Assembly (NCBI GenBank): GCA_039654915.1
Contig: JBDJPA010000011.1
Location: forward strand, 434,001 to 498,000
Length of the DNA stretch: 64,000 nucleotides
Source: Aquilaria yunnanensis
Lineage: Eukaryota; Streptophyta; Magnoliopsida; Malvales; Thymelaeaceae
Direction: 5' to 3'
Shown here: piece by piece, positions 33,128-44,699 of the stretch
Layout: each line of letters starts with the position of its first letter
How positions within the stretch are numbered: position 1 is the stretch's first letter
Made by a program: the position numbers and the translations under genes
Notes under the pieces: generated by a model
Databases searched by the model: none
The model's input: only the letters and a program-made list of their open reading frames with translations
Told to the model about the DNA's origin: nothing

Positions 33128-34125
33128 TTATCATGTCATCTTGAGTTTAGATCAAGTTAGTTTTAAATTTTGATCATTTCAAGCCAAATCAAGCTCAACT
33201 CATTTTAAATTCAGTTATTTCAGGTTCCAATCATTTGAATTTGAATTTTGTTTGATTTCATTTTAATTAGATTTGTATTCAAGTCAAATTGAGTGCTTTA
33301 GCGCATTAACTTTTTTGTCAAATCAACTTGAATTCGAGTGGTTCATGCCAAGTTGTCAAGCCGGTTTAAATTTTGCCATCGCTAGTACATGGATAGCTCA
33401 AAGTTCAAAGTTTATGAAAAAACAAACAACAAAAACAACAATAAAAACACTGATAACGATATTTGACAACCGGGTCTGTTAGCCCGACCCGACGGGTTAA
33501 GAGAACCAGCACAGCGAATCTTCATGCACAGCTTCCCTCAAGTGATCCTGCCCCCAAGAACCTCAGCGGAGCCACCGATACCAACCCCCGACCGACACTG
33601 GCAACAAGCGACACACCCGCACACCAATAGCGGTCTCACAAAGGACAGAAGAAATCCGCACAAGAACAACAGCCAAACGTCAGCGTTGGGAGAAGCGAGG
33701 GAACAAAAGAAGAGGGAAACAGGAGCTAAGCAGACAGATTTAGCCGGAAAAACATCCAAAACCCGACCGTTTAAGTCTGGAAAATAAAGACTCTACAGTA
33801 CCAGAGTTCACCACAAATCCGATTAACTATTTCAAAATCAGATCTGGAAACTTCTTCCTGGGAATCAGATCTGCAATTAATCCCTCTTTCTTCGAAAACA
33901 ATTCAATTAATCATGGCATACAAATCATTTTAAAATATTCGTTAGAAGGAATCACAAAATTAAGCCAAATACAAATACAAAACCATATTTGCTTATAAGC
34001 TGATTCTAGCGTAGAGATACACACAAACCCAGGGATCTCATAAAAACAACAACTGATGAAACCAAAAGGAATTACGAAATCAACGAAGACTCCACATTGC
34101 TATGATTTATAGATCCCATAGACCT

Positions 34126-34234
34126 GTTCGAACAGAGAAACACGGTCGATTGCAAAGGTTCAAGAGAATCGACTCAACAGAGCAGAGAAAACCTCCGGTA
34201 ATAAAAGAATCAACCGTGATTTCTCTGTTCGAAC
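34126..34234 (-). ncRNA. MIR3954: miR3954-like precursor hairpin, distal copy
   Basis: The arms at 34,208-34,234 and 34,126-34,151 form a stem of about 26 bp with a single bulged base and one mismatch. The loop is about 56 nt. The putative mature strand (34,211-34,232, minus, 5' arm) contains the core ACAGAGAAATCACGGT, which equals the core of the 22-nt miR3954 described from citrus and relatives as I recall it. The opposite arm (about 34,128-34,148) lacks one T relative to perfect pairing, leaving a one-base bulge on the mature strand. This asymmetry is known to give 22-nt miRNAs that start secondary siRNA production. Outer bases differ from the citrus sequence, so this is a family member, not an identical copy. 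Confidence 0.8.
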
Positions 34235-34330
34235 AAGTATAATGGATCGCTAGCCGGCCGATCAGATCAAGAAACGGAAGCCGAAAGGTGGAAAGCCTAA
34301 ATCTGAAATTAGATCCAGGACGCGTCTCTA

Positions 34331-34407
34331 TAGACAGAGAAACACGGTGGGGAGAGAATAGCGACGTATGTATATATATACTCCTCCACCGTGATTTCTC
34401 TGTCTAA
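34331..34407 (-). ncRNA. MIR3954: miR3954-like precursor hairpin, promoter-proximal copy
   Basis: The arms at 34,381-34,407 and 34,331-34,354 pair over about 24 bp around a loop of about 27 nt that includes 'tatatatatacatacg' on the transcript strand. The putative 22-nt mature strand lies at 34,386-34,407 (minus, 5' arm) and contains ACAGAGAAATCACGGT with TTAG before it. From memory it differs from the citrus miR3954 only at position 3 and the last two bases. The star arm (34,331-34,352) again lacks one T, keeping the single-base bulge of the distal hairpin. Flanking TTTAGA/TCTATAGAG bases extend the stem slightly. Confidence 0.82.
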
Positions 34408-34529
34408 AGAGATGGGACGGATCCGGAAAATACCAGAAACAGAAAAAGATGAAAAAGGGAAGAGGAAAGGCTCCCAATAACGTACCGGGAAAGGGCAAGA
34501 AGTACAAAGGAGAAGAAACGGGTGGCTGC

Positions 34530-34746
34530 TAGGGTTTTCCTTATCAGCGCGTATTTATAAACGCACATGGGAGACTTGCCATCATGGATCACATGATTCG
34601 ACTCACGTCTCTACCGGTTTTACTTTTAACTTAGTAAATTACATTTGAGTGGTAAGTTGTAAAATTTTGACTGATTAAGTGGGCCTTTTATTGTAAGGCG
34701 TGACATGGTTTAGGCCCAACAGTTTCTTTTGGGAACAGAAGGCCCA
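34530..34746 (-). promoter_or_regulatory. Promoter of the miR3954-like locus: site II elements, TATA box, telo-box
   Basis: Read on the minus strand: site II-type TGGGCC or GGCCCA hexamers at 34,741-34,746, 34,713-34,718 and 34,680-34,685; a TATA box TATAAATA at 34,552-34,559; and a telo-box AAACCCTA at 34,530-34,537. In plants, site II plus telo-box promoters mark strongly expressed growth-related genes (ribosomal proteins, snoRNA clusters). Their use upstream of a miRNA locus is an inference from position. Confidence 0.65.
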
Positions 34747-34749
34747 CCT

Positions 34750-36400
34750 CCTCACTGGCAAACGGGCCACGCAATGTGCCCGTAAGCACGCCGCTAGTTG
34801 GCTGCTATAAATTATAGTACTAATTTTGTTTTCCTTTTGTTTCAATAAGAATTAAGGAAATCTTAACTCACTGTCCGTCCGGATTGTAGACGTGGGAGCT
34901 TCGTAGGATGAAGGGGGATCCTCACAGTTCCCATACATGCCTACATCATCCTACATGCATGACAGTTAGTAAGCTTATCGAGATTTTCTTACGTATCAAA
35001 ATTTTTGTTGCATGAAAATAAGCAATACATAACAATATGGTAGCTTATTATTGGACAGTTTGGAGGGCAGAAAACCCAGTCTCTGAAGTGGCCGTTATAA
35101 CTTCTTTGTGGCAGGTATTTTACAACGGTGAAATTCTGCCGTCAAGGAATATGACGCGTGACTCCAAGGCATGATACATCATGTACATGTTATGTGGTCT
35201 TTCCCCTGGGGTGAATGGATGGAAGGTTATTTACACTTTAACGCCAAAGTTTGATATGCCATTTACACTTTCCCCTCTCCAAGAAAATGGCATGAATTTT
35301 AAAGACAAAAACGTCTACTTGGGATTTTATTTGGTGGCGTAAGCATGACACTAGCCATGCGAAATGATCCTAGCTACAGTTGGTGAAAATATTCCAGAAT
35401 CATGATTCATTCCATAGGAGGGAAAATCGTCATTCTAATTGGGAGATACTTTTGCCAGAATGTTGAGGAGAAAAGAATGGAGATGAAAGAAGTTCAATCA
35501 ATTGGCATTATTACAATATCGTATGTGCTACTCCAAAGTTCTTGTGTGAGCCAAAAAGGCCGAGGGGTCGAGAAACAAAAGATGGTGGGCCTCCAAAAGA
35601 CTCCCCAGCCAACCGCCACGATTGAGACCTACAAACGAAACGATCAATAAGCCGTTTTCTTGAATTCGCCTGGATGTTTTCATGGAGATAAATATGTATT
35701 TGCAGTTACTTTCATGGAGATAAATTTGAGCCTGTTGGGGCCTAAACAAAATCTATTTATAATTATGGTTACAATAAAAATAATTAGCATATGCATTTAC
35801 TTTTTTTTTTAATTTTAAAAAATAGGACTAATTACATTTTCCTCCATAAATTTATGCGTTCACCTCAAGTTTGCATGCCTACTATTTTCCTTTTATTTTG
35901 GCAACAATAATAAGTAAAAATTGTTTTACATTAAAAAAAAAGTAGAAAAATGGATACTTTAAACTAACTATATAATTTGTTAGATATGATTATTTCACAA
36001 TTTAAATTTCTTAGAACATGGTTGTCCAACAATATAAATTTGCATTGATATTAGATAGTGTAAACATCTAAGAGATATAAAAGTAAGATAATCATGAGGT
36101 AAAATTATAAATAACATCAAACCTATGAATACTCACACAATGGCGTAACCAGAAATATTGGTTTGATGAGGCGATAGCAGGAGAATTATGTAAGTGGTCC
36201 TCATCTTCCTATCACATGTCTTTTTACCCTTGTTTTTATATTATTTCATCATATCTAGGGACAAAAATCATACTGAGTTCATAACTTCTCACAAAATAAC
36301 TAAATTAGTATCTAATTTTTACACAATTTCAAAATTCTCTAGTGGATATATAGGTCTGCCAATTCAGTTACGTTAATGAGCCAACATGACAACATAGGAC
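34750..36400. other. Intergenic stretch
   Basis: No gene is supported. The open frames at 35,402-35,650 and 36,194-36,376 show no family features. Composition becomes AT-rich after 35,750. Confidence 0.35.
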
Positions 36401-36405
36401 ACTAA

Positions 36406-36564
36406 GGCTCCATTTGGGAATAGCTTTTGTTATCAACATTAAAGTTTTAGATAAATTATTTAATAGTTGAGATGAAAATATTGAAACTAAAAGCTAAAAG
36501 TTATCTTTGAATAGTTTTTTCAAAATTTTAACACTAATCGCTGATGCTAATGCCAAGCATGGCC
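36406..36564. mobile_element. Short MITE with TAA duplication (PIF/Harbinger-like)
   Basis: The left end GGCTCCATTTGGGAATAGC and the reverse complement of the right end GGCCATGCTTGGCATTAGC match at most positions. Flanking TAA is present on both sides (36,403-36,405 and 36,565-36,567). At 159 bp and with no coding potential, it fits a Tourist-type MITE. Confidence 0.7.
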
Positions 36565-36756
36565 TAACTCGTTAATTAAAAGTGTGTTATGGTCGTTTCT
36601 TTATTAAATTAATTAAATCACAACATTCAAGTTACTTGTTACTTGTTAAAACTCTTCCAAGCACAATATTTGACATTTCTTGAGCTAAGAATATTGTCAT
36701 TTGTTTTAGTCAAAAACTGTGCATATTCAGATTTAAGTTTATAAATAATCCACCAA

Positions 36757-37075
36757 ACACATCAATTTCATTTTAACTTAAGTTAATTTAATTGAAAAGA
36801 AAATTTTATTTTTAGAATCAATTTCATTTGAAAGCCAATATTATATAGACATAATAATACATTGATTGTAAAATTTTTAAGATGTTATTAAATTTCTATG
36901 ATTTTTTATTTTTTAGGTATTAAAAAATAAAAATTTATAAAAAAATATAATAACATAAAAAATTTTATTTTGGATGGATTATTTTATTTAATTAATATTG
37001 GCTTTGAAATAAAATAGATTCCAGGTTAAAAAGATGTAAAAATAAAAATAAATTATTTCAGCTTTCAAATAAAGT
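36757..37075. mobile_element. Foldback MITE, copy 2
   Basis: An inverted repeat centred near 36,920 covers nearly the whole segment. Left-arm blocks 'tagaatcaatttcatttgaaagccaatatta' find mirrored partners 'taatattggctttgaaataaaatagattccag'. Same layout and related arms as 19,071-19,402. Confidence 0.7.
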
Positions 37076-37079
37076 TTGT

Positions 37080-38840
37080 ATCATCGGTTACTGTATATGC
37101 AATTTTTTTTGCGTTAAATGTACCTTTGAGTATAAGAAGAATTTATAAAATTTGAAACATAGCTCTTAATTTACCACCCTAGGCTGTTATATGTAATTAG
37201 GGTTAAACGGAAGAAAACTAATACATGTACTAAAATTATATAAAATCATTTGTGGCACCCAATAATTAGAGATTAAAAAAAGTGGATGTGACATATTTTT
37301 ATACCATGTTTTAGTATATACGAAAAAAATTCTAAAAATTAAGATATATATGCTCATGCTTAAAATTTGAATGCGTTGAAAATTTTGTTTGTATGCATTA
37401 ACAATGGCTTTGTGCAATCGTGGAACATATATATTTATAGTGGCAAGGCAGGAGCCATGACCCCCAAAATAAATTAAAATTTTTTGTATCCTATAATTTT
37501 TCATGTTATAAATAGGGTAAAACCGGTAAAGTATGAAAAAGTAAAGGTATGGTCAACCCAAAAGTAAATGGAGTATATAATTATTTGGATACTATATAAT
37601 ATATTAGTAATTTTTTGTCCCAGTCATAAATTTTACCAAGCTTCGCCCATATTTCTTGTGAATCTTGAAATTAAAAAAAAAAAACGAAATGTTTGCATTA
37701 ATGATGAAGATGATCATGATATTGATGATGTCGGTATAACGATCAAAGCCCTATTTTGTTTACGTGCCATAGAGAGAAAAAACAAAAAACAAAAAACGAG
37801 CATGAAAGAAAAGAAATTAATTGCGGTCACAAGAAAATACTTTATGTGGCAAAATAAACAGAATTATCAAGATTGGATCATTTACCAAATTAATATTAAC
37901 AATAGTTAAACCCTTAAATCAAATATTATTTCCATAAATTCATTATGAGACTGCTATGTTTTAGTAAAAAATAGAAAAGATCTCTTATATTATAATTATT
38001 TTTTTTTTCTTTCTGTACTTGGGATTTGTGTTAAGAGTTTATTTTTAAAAAAAATTTATAATATTTTTTATCACTCTACGATTTATTACAAAATTAAAAT
38101 ACCTCATAACTGGGAAAAAAATCCTTACCTTTTTTTTTCTAGAGGTTGCGTCAAGGTAAAAAAATGTGCTTAAATTACTCAGAAAAATTAAAGTTATATG
38201 ACACATATTCTATTTTATCAGTAGCTTATGTCTACTTGTGCCAAATTTAGCTTGAAATTTTTTATTATTCCAGTATAGTCATTTATTACAATAAAAAATG
38301 ATGTCTCATGACAATGAGTTTTTCAAAAAGAGTTCTGAAAGTGCTACATAAATAACTTTGTAAAAAAATAACAAAGAAATTAACTTAAGTGACTAAGATA
38401 AAATATAATTATATAAATTACGAGACTTTAAAATGACACATATTGAGGTAATGAATTATATTAAAATAACCATTATAGTTATTAGGTGACAATATATAGA
38501 TTTTACCCTTTAATCCCATGTGCCACAAACAAGCATAGAAAAATCAATAGAGAAAATATATCAAAAAATTAAAACTAAACGGGAAAATTTTTATCAGAAA
38601 AGCAAAAACTATTGTAGCATGTAATGAAATTAGAAAATGAAGAGTAAACCAATAACGTCTCACAAAAAAGACGACTCATGAAGAAAACGAAGTGGAGGTG
38701 ATGAAGATTGAAATTTAAGATCGTGCGGATTTAGACTGGAGAGAGATGATGAGCTGGTGGCTTAGGTTTAAATTAAAGATACTCTATTTTGTTGGTGAAA
38801 CCACAAATTAAGTCCCTAACTTTTTTGTTTATTAAGTAAT
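37080..38840. other. AT-rich intergenic stretch
   Basis: Low-complexity AT-rich DNA. The block at 38,190-38,510 shares phrases with 14,840-15,120 (for example 'cttgaaattttttrttcttttactatagtcat'-like wording), suggesting a related decayed long-TIR element. No gene. Confidence 0.3.
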
Positions 38841-38841
38841 T

Positions 38842-39716
38842 TAGGGCTGAAAATCAGGTCAAATATTTCAGATTTGAGTCGAACCTAAAATAAAAACAAC
38901 CAATTCCACATCCCAAATATAAAACCAAACCCAAACCAATATACCCCAAAACTGAACCAACCTTGAATCTGACAAAATCAAGTTTAAAAGTTAAAAATTC
39001 AGGTTAGCCCGAATTCTCACAGATGGCCACTTTGTTATTTTGCTAGAGATCAAGAGAAGTGAAGGTTATGTTTGGGACAAAGGGAAGGTTGTGTCAACAA
39101 AGCGAATGGAGGTGTAAAGTCCAAGGGAAAACTATTATGCGATGTTGCCTACAGCTAATCCTTATTAGACCTATCACACGGCGCGGTGTTGCCTACAACT
39201 GTTGAGTTCATGAGACGATGAAGCTATGTTCAGTGTGTGTGACTACGGGAGTTTAAGAAGATGAGATGTCACTGCAGTAATAAAATTGCGCGAGATAGAT
39301 ATAGAGAGAAAGAGAGATGGCAACAGTTGTGGGAGATGTGTGTGTGTGTGTGTGTGTGTGTGTGATGGTGGGAGAGAAAAATGAGATATCAGGGGAGTTT
39401 GAGTACATTTTATTAGTTTTTGGTCTAGGTTTTGTGTATTGGTGTAATCAGTTAAGGCAAGTGGATAAGCCAAAAAAAAGGTGTTCGTGGATGTGACTAT
39501 TGGGTCTCTAACTAGATGAATTATGTGTGAGCTTCAAATTTTGGGTTAGTTGGGTTTGAATGGTTCAATTTGAACCAACTTGATTTTTTTGCATGCATAT
39601 TCAGGGGTTGAGCCAAGTTGGTCGAACTTATACTTGTTTCATCCTTTCACCTTGAACTGAACCCAAACATTTTTGTTTGGGTCGATATTTAGATTTAGGT
39701 TAAACTTTCACCCCTA
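38842..39716. mobile_element. Non-autonomous TIR element (hAT-like)
   Basis: The left end TAGGGCTGAAAATCAGGTC and the reverse complement of the right end TAGGGGTGAAAGTTTAACC share 'TAGGGSTGAAA'. Subterminal regions on both sides are rich in AACCCAAACC/GGTTTGGGTT words. The flanking 8-mers (aagtaatt, gtcaattg) are only loosely alike. The interior includes a (GT)13 run at about 39,338-39,363 and no gene. Confidence 0.55.
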
Positions 39717-39719
39717 GTC

Positions 39720-41740
39720 AATTGACACATATCTATGAGAGCAAAAGACATAAGAAGGACCTATGCTAATATATATATACATTATAGCTCCATAGCAGGG
39801 GAGGCTTATCCCTTAAACCTCATTTCCTACGATTTAAATCATAGGAAAAATAATGGTAGGAAAATCATTAAGTATAAATGCGTTGTCCGGTCAATGTGGG
39901 CTTTTTCAGACAATCTTCCTACAATGTGTGATTTAATGCAAAAAATTATAAGAAATGTGTCAGAAGCACCTGACAGGAAATTCTAACGGAAAGCTAGGCA
40001 GCAATTTTGATGTGATATTTGTAGTAGAGACCACATGCATAGTATAAGTTGGGTCACAAAATCATACTACATGTTGGGTCATAAGATCGTAAGATAATGT
40101 GAGACACAAAATCATAGGACAACATGAATCTCTGAATCATTAGACATTTTGGGGTTGTCTGACAATTTCTATTTATAACATTGTTCTTTTCTACAATTTT
40201 ATGTGATGATTTTCATGGAATAGATCATAGCTATTTTCTTCCATTCTTCTATGATTTTGGTCATCTAAAATAGTCTGTTCTCTTGTATTGCTCCTGTTAA
40301 AACTTTTAGTACAAGAAATTGGCACCATTGCCGCCACCTATACATGTAGCATGAACTAGGATGACTAAGCAGTAACAATTTACAAATCTGAGATTCCCCT
40401 ATATAGATTTCAAAATTTATAAGACCTTGTGCCATAAGTTTTTATCTTTTAGATGATATACATTACCAATATAAAAAATTATAGTCAAATATGCAACAAC
40501 AAAATTATAAAAAAAAAAACGAAACGTCACTTTTGTTAGCCAGAGAAATTTATTCGACCACTCGGATCTAGCGTCTGGCTACAGGTTACTTCCATTTTTC
40601 TTTTTCATATTTCTTAAATTTAGTGTTGTTTTATTTTGTTCCCTCCATTTACCCAAAGGAGTTGTGTGTTTGGTCCTGTATGTTTCTTTGTTTCTTTGTT
40701 TTTTTTGTGTTAGATTTGAATGTCTCTCTGAAAAGACAATAAGCTATGATTTATAATAAGATGATTGGGGCCAATTATTAATAGGATGTCGATAATTAGA
40801 ATTATTGGGTTTTTTTAATTGTGTGTTTTCTTTATTGTTTTGCACATGTATCCATGTGAATAGAATTTTAGTTTTAGCTTTATTCTTGTTAATTGTATGT
40901 TGTATCTTTTGGGTGCATATTCATAATTTATATAACTAGTCACTTCAGTTCAATGTTTTTATTCAGTGTGATAAAGATGTCATTAGTAGCTTATTGGACG
41001 ACCTATTAGTTTCATGCGCTATAGAGATTTTTTTATTAGTTACATATGTCGTATAACTTATTACTAATTTGAAACTCTCTTCGAGAGCCCATATTTTTAA
41101 TGGCAAGTTATTTAATACATTTTTCTTAACTTTGCTGTTTTCACTTAACTTGTATATTTATTGAAACTCTACAATTTGAGAAGCCTAAAAAAGTATTTTT
41201 AAAATATTTTTCTTAAAAATTTGAGTATTTTCTATTAAAATTTTCAGATTAAGTGAGTAAAAAATTCATAAAAATTAATTATTTTTTAACAAAAAAGTAT
41301 TCAAGTGATTATTAGATAGATAAAGTATTAGATTTCAGATGACATTTTTTCTAGACAAAACGGAATTGAAATCTCGAGTTTTTCATTGAGTATTTGAACT
41401 ATGAAATAAGGAAGAAAAAGAAATCAAACCAATCTATATAAAACATCAAATAGGAAGAGGGGCTTAAGAAGGCAACCCGTGTCTTATGAGTGGTGGAATA
41501 ATACCAGTTTTCATCCTCAAGTTTGCACTTTTGTTACACTTGGACATGTGAGGTTTTATATATGGCAGCTACATCATACTTAGATTTAGGACACGTGTCT
41601 TGTAGTAAGTGTTCCAATTCAAACGTTAGTCCTGAACATATTACCTTACATTATTTGGGTTCTTAGATTTCTATAAGTTTCAGTTATGTCCTTGTGAAGA
41701 AAGTTTGCCATGTGATATTGTTCCCCAATTTTTTCCTATT
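39720..41740. other. Intergenic stretch
   Basis: No supported gene. 'acaaaatcatactacatgttgggtcataagatcgtaagataatgtgagacacaaaatcataggac' (40,050-40,110) contains three short imperfect repeats. The rest is AT-rich. Confidence 0.3.
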
Positions 41741-41779
41741 TTGCAGGTAATGACTTTGATATGATATATAATCATGGAA

Positions 41780-42370
41780 TTAAATATAGTGGTATATCGC
41801 TTAACAGGGATAACTAGTATGCAGTATAAATATTTTTACATTTTATCATTTTTTTGATACCGCGGTATTTTGCTTTCCGATAGCTTTTTATAAATATTTT
41901 GTTAAAAAACTGCAGTATATCGCAAAATCACAAGGTATGTAATGCGGTATTTTATTTTTTATGGACATATGTAAGATATTTTTTTGGTCATTTTATATCA
42001 AAATATCATACATAAATATCTAATATAGTAAAATATAATTAATACATATATTTTAACATAAATATTTACTTTTATTTTTTGGTTACTTTTATTTTTACAT
42101 TTTCTTTCTTTAATATTTATTTTGCTCTCTATATATAATACTTTTTTTATGTTTTTTGTATAAATAAACATCTTCTATCATATATATTTTATTTATATTT
42201 GACAAAGTATGATAAGACAAAATTAGAAGACATATAAAGATGTGCAAAAAATTTGTTTAATTTATTTCATCTTAAAATAATATTTTAACATTTATTTTTT
42301 TTATGAAAACAGTAGTGATATGCGGCGCAATATACCGTGCGATATACCTTAAAAATATGAGGTGCAACAT
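41780..42370. repeat. AT-rich repeat with GGTATATCGC-type ends
   Basis: 'gtggtatatcgc' near 41,790 and inverted 'gcgatataccttaaaaatat' near 42,340 bracket a block with several 'gcggtat', 'cagtatatcgc' and 'aatataccgtgcgatatacc' variants. A related 'tgtggtatatcacacggtat' sits at about 16,178. Likely a small TIR element; class unknown. Confidence 0.4.
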
Positions 42371-42379
42371 ACTTAGTGG

Positions 42380-44280
42380 TAATGATATTAACACCTTGTA
42401 TATAATGGAGTTTATGGTAAGTGTAGGTCGCACACTATCATGAGATTTTTTTAGGTTTTATATGGTCTTATGTAGAATGAAAAAAGATAGGGTAACTATA
42501 AGATATGTTTATTTGGTTAAACCTAATAGTAGTCCTTGATATGTTTCTTTGGTGCAATGCACGTCTGAATTGATCCAAGTTAACATTTTTTTTTTTACTC
42601 AAAAGCAAGGTATAAGTATAAGTATTTAGGAGTAAAGGATGAAGAGGGTAGGGGTAATGTGCCTCAAACCTGAGTGGGCTATGAGGCGGTATGCCATTGG
42701 TGTTCCCATCATTTTACCTGTAGGCCGGGAACATAAGTTAACATTTTTGAATGCTTGGTGAAATAAAATAGAGGCGGTCATAAAGAGGAAGATTATCTAG
42801 CACCTCATTATTACCTTACAACATCATCGTTATAAATGATTCTTAATGTTTAGTGATTGCTTTGTTAAGGAAGGTATATGTGCTTGTGATTTGGTGATGA
42901 TGGCAGGACATGGCCTTTAGAGGAAGGATTAATGAATCATGTGTTGTGATGCATCGTGGTGATTGGGACTAAAGGGATGAGTTGTTTATGGTAGGATTGC
43001 TTAATTAGACTAGCATTCATTGCAGTTGGGTTAAATATTTGCATGACAAGAAATCTTAAGGTTGATTTACATGATTTTCAAACCTTTATAGGTAAATAAG
43101 AGCGTATTCCTACTATCTTAATTGAATCTGTGTCAATGGAGGTTATGATTAAATAAGATAAGTAGGTTTTCCAAAATAAAGTGGGCCAAATACTAGTTTG
43201 TCCAAACCTTGCCTGTGAGAGGGAGGTGAGTATAATTTTACTACTTGTTTTCCAAGAGACAAATAGTCTTCAAGGTTTATTATTATTCCATATCTATCCC
43301 AAAAGTGATGAATTAGTATTTTTTTTTTACTTTCCCAAAAAATTTGAACAAGTTATATATATTTAGAAAGCATTTAATATTCAATTTACTTTATTAGCAT
43401 TATCTAAACTGTTAATATATAAAACCAAAAAAGGATGTTTTTTTTAATCATCATTTAAATTCTTATATATAAAACCCAAAAGGATTCTCTATTCTTTTAA
43501 TCTTTATTTAAACTTTCACGGCATAAAATTTATATTTTTTTTAATTTTAATTTCAACAGTAAAAATGAACTAATAATATAAAATACACATATCTTAATAT
43601 TTGTGCTCAAAGATATGATTCATCGTTTAAAAGACGGATGGAGTAATTAATTCCAATGATCTAGAAATAGCTAATCATCATTTACTATCTAGAAAGGTGT
43701 GATAGGTAATCATCATCTACTAATATTTATTAGTACCAAATTGCTGTTTTTAAATAATTTGTGATCATTGATGCTCATTACTAAAAGTATTTTTCCATAA
43801 AACATTTTTTCTCTCTTTACATTCTAATTGTTTTTTTTTAATAATACTTATAGTCTTTCATGTTCCACGACCATCATAACATCATCGTTCTTTCTTATAT
43901 TTGGTTAATATATCTCAAAATAGAAAACAAATGACAATTTTGCATGTACTCTTGTTTTTCTCAAAGAGAGAAAGAGAGAAAGAGAGAGAGAAAACGTTAC
44001 GTGTGAATTTAATAAGATGGAAAAAGGCTGATAACATTTAAAAAAAGAATGAATGGCCTAAATAGATAAAATGCAGAACTTGAATATAAATAAAATGAAA
44101 AGCCGGAAAACCAAGAAAATATATAATCTGAATAAGGCCGTGAACTCCAGTAGCATAGCACCAGCCACATTCCTTCTAATATTGGCTTTTAAGGACTTAC
44201 AATTTTGCGTGCGCATACTTGTTTCTACCATCATATGAAATCTTGCTATTTTATTTTCCAAAATGATGTAATAAAGATAT
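42380..44280. other. Intergenic stretch
   Basis: No supported gene. Near 43,640, 'agacggatggagtaatta' is the reverse of a mariner-type MITE end; only one end is visible. A (GA)n-rich tract lies at 43,965-43,990. Confidence 0.3.
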
Positions 44281-44699
44281 AGGTTGAGGCTAAAATATAC
44301 CTATACTACAAGTTGCACATAGAGTTTACATTTATTTACAATTTTGCCACTATTACTTGATCTTCCTCCCCTAAATTTCACCTCTCCCCATTTTCTTTTC
44401 TTCTCTCCACCCCTACCACACTAATCCTCATCATTTGGGCTAAAATCAACAATGTCTCGATGTCTTCCTTGCAGCGGTTGAACTTGATCTTGAGAAGATG
44501 ATTCCGACGATGATGAAGATGGGAGAATGTTGCATGCCGATGGATCTATTTCAGTTGAAGATGATTTTGACGATGATAGCAATAAAGGTAAAGCTGTGGA
44601 GAAGCCTAACATCCTCCGCCGACCTCTCTTTGTCGTTTGCTTTTGCCTTTAGCGGCGTCTGTGCCGTATTGGAAGAATAATCAACATCTCTATCTCTAG

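Larger units (their letters stand above)
30803..33384. mobile_element. hAT-like non-autonomous repeat, copy B, interrupted
   Basis: Starts 'taaggatgacaattgagtag' and ends 'ttttgccatcgcta', an inverted match to the TAGYGATGGCAA terminus of copy A. It aligns block by block with 5,633-7,091: GGTTCGGGTT-rich ends, 'acctttgaagg/gaccttcaag' junctions, the 'taggtaccttgttgt-ctatacttaaaagtttaggg' block, and the 'tactaaatatgaaa' repeats. It is longer because of a CACTA insertion (32,200-33,127) and a mariner-like MITE fragment (about 31,625-31,800). Without these it is about the length of copy A. No coding capacity. Confidence 0.7.
33480..34530 (-). ncRNA. Putative MIR3954-like primary transcript region
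   Basis: A minus-strand transcription unit is implied by the promoter at 34,530-34,746 and by the two hairpins within it. The sequence downstream (34,120 to about 33,480) is GC-richer than the surrounding repeats, has typical plant non-coding transcript composition, and shows no conserved reading frame. A short open frame starts at 34,592, upstream of the TATA, so it cannot be its product. The transcript's 3' end is not visible. A donor-like gtacgt near 34,485 suggests a possible first intron, which would remove the hairpins only if its acceptor lies far downstream; this is unresolved. Confidence 0.55.
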
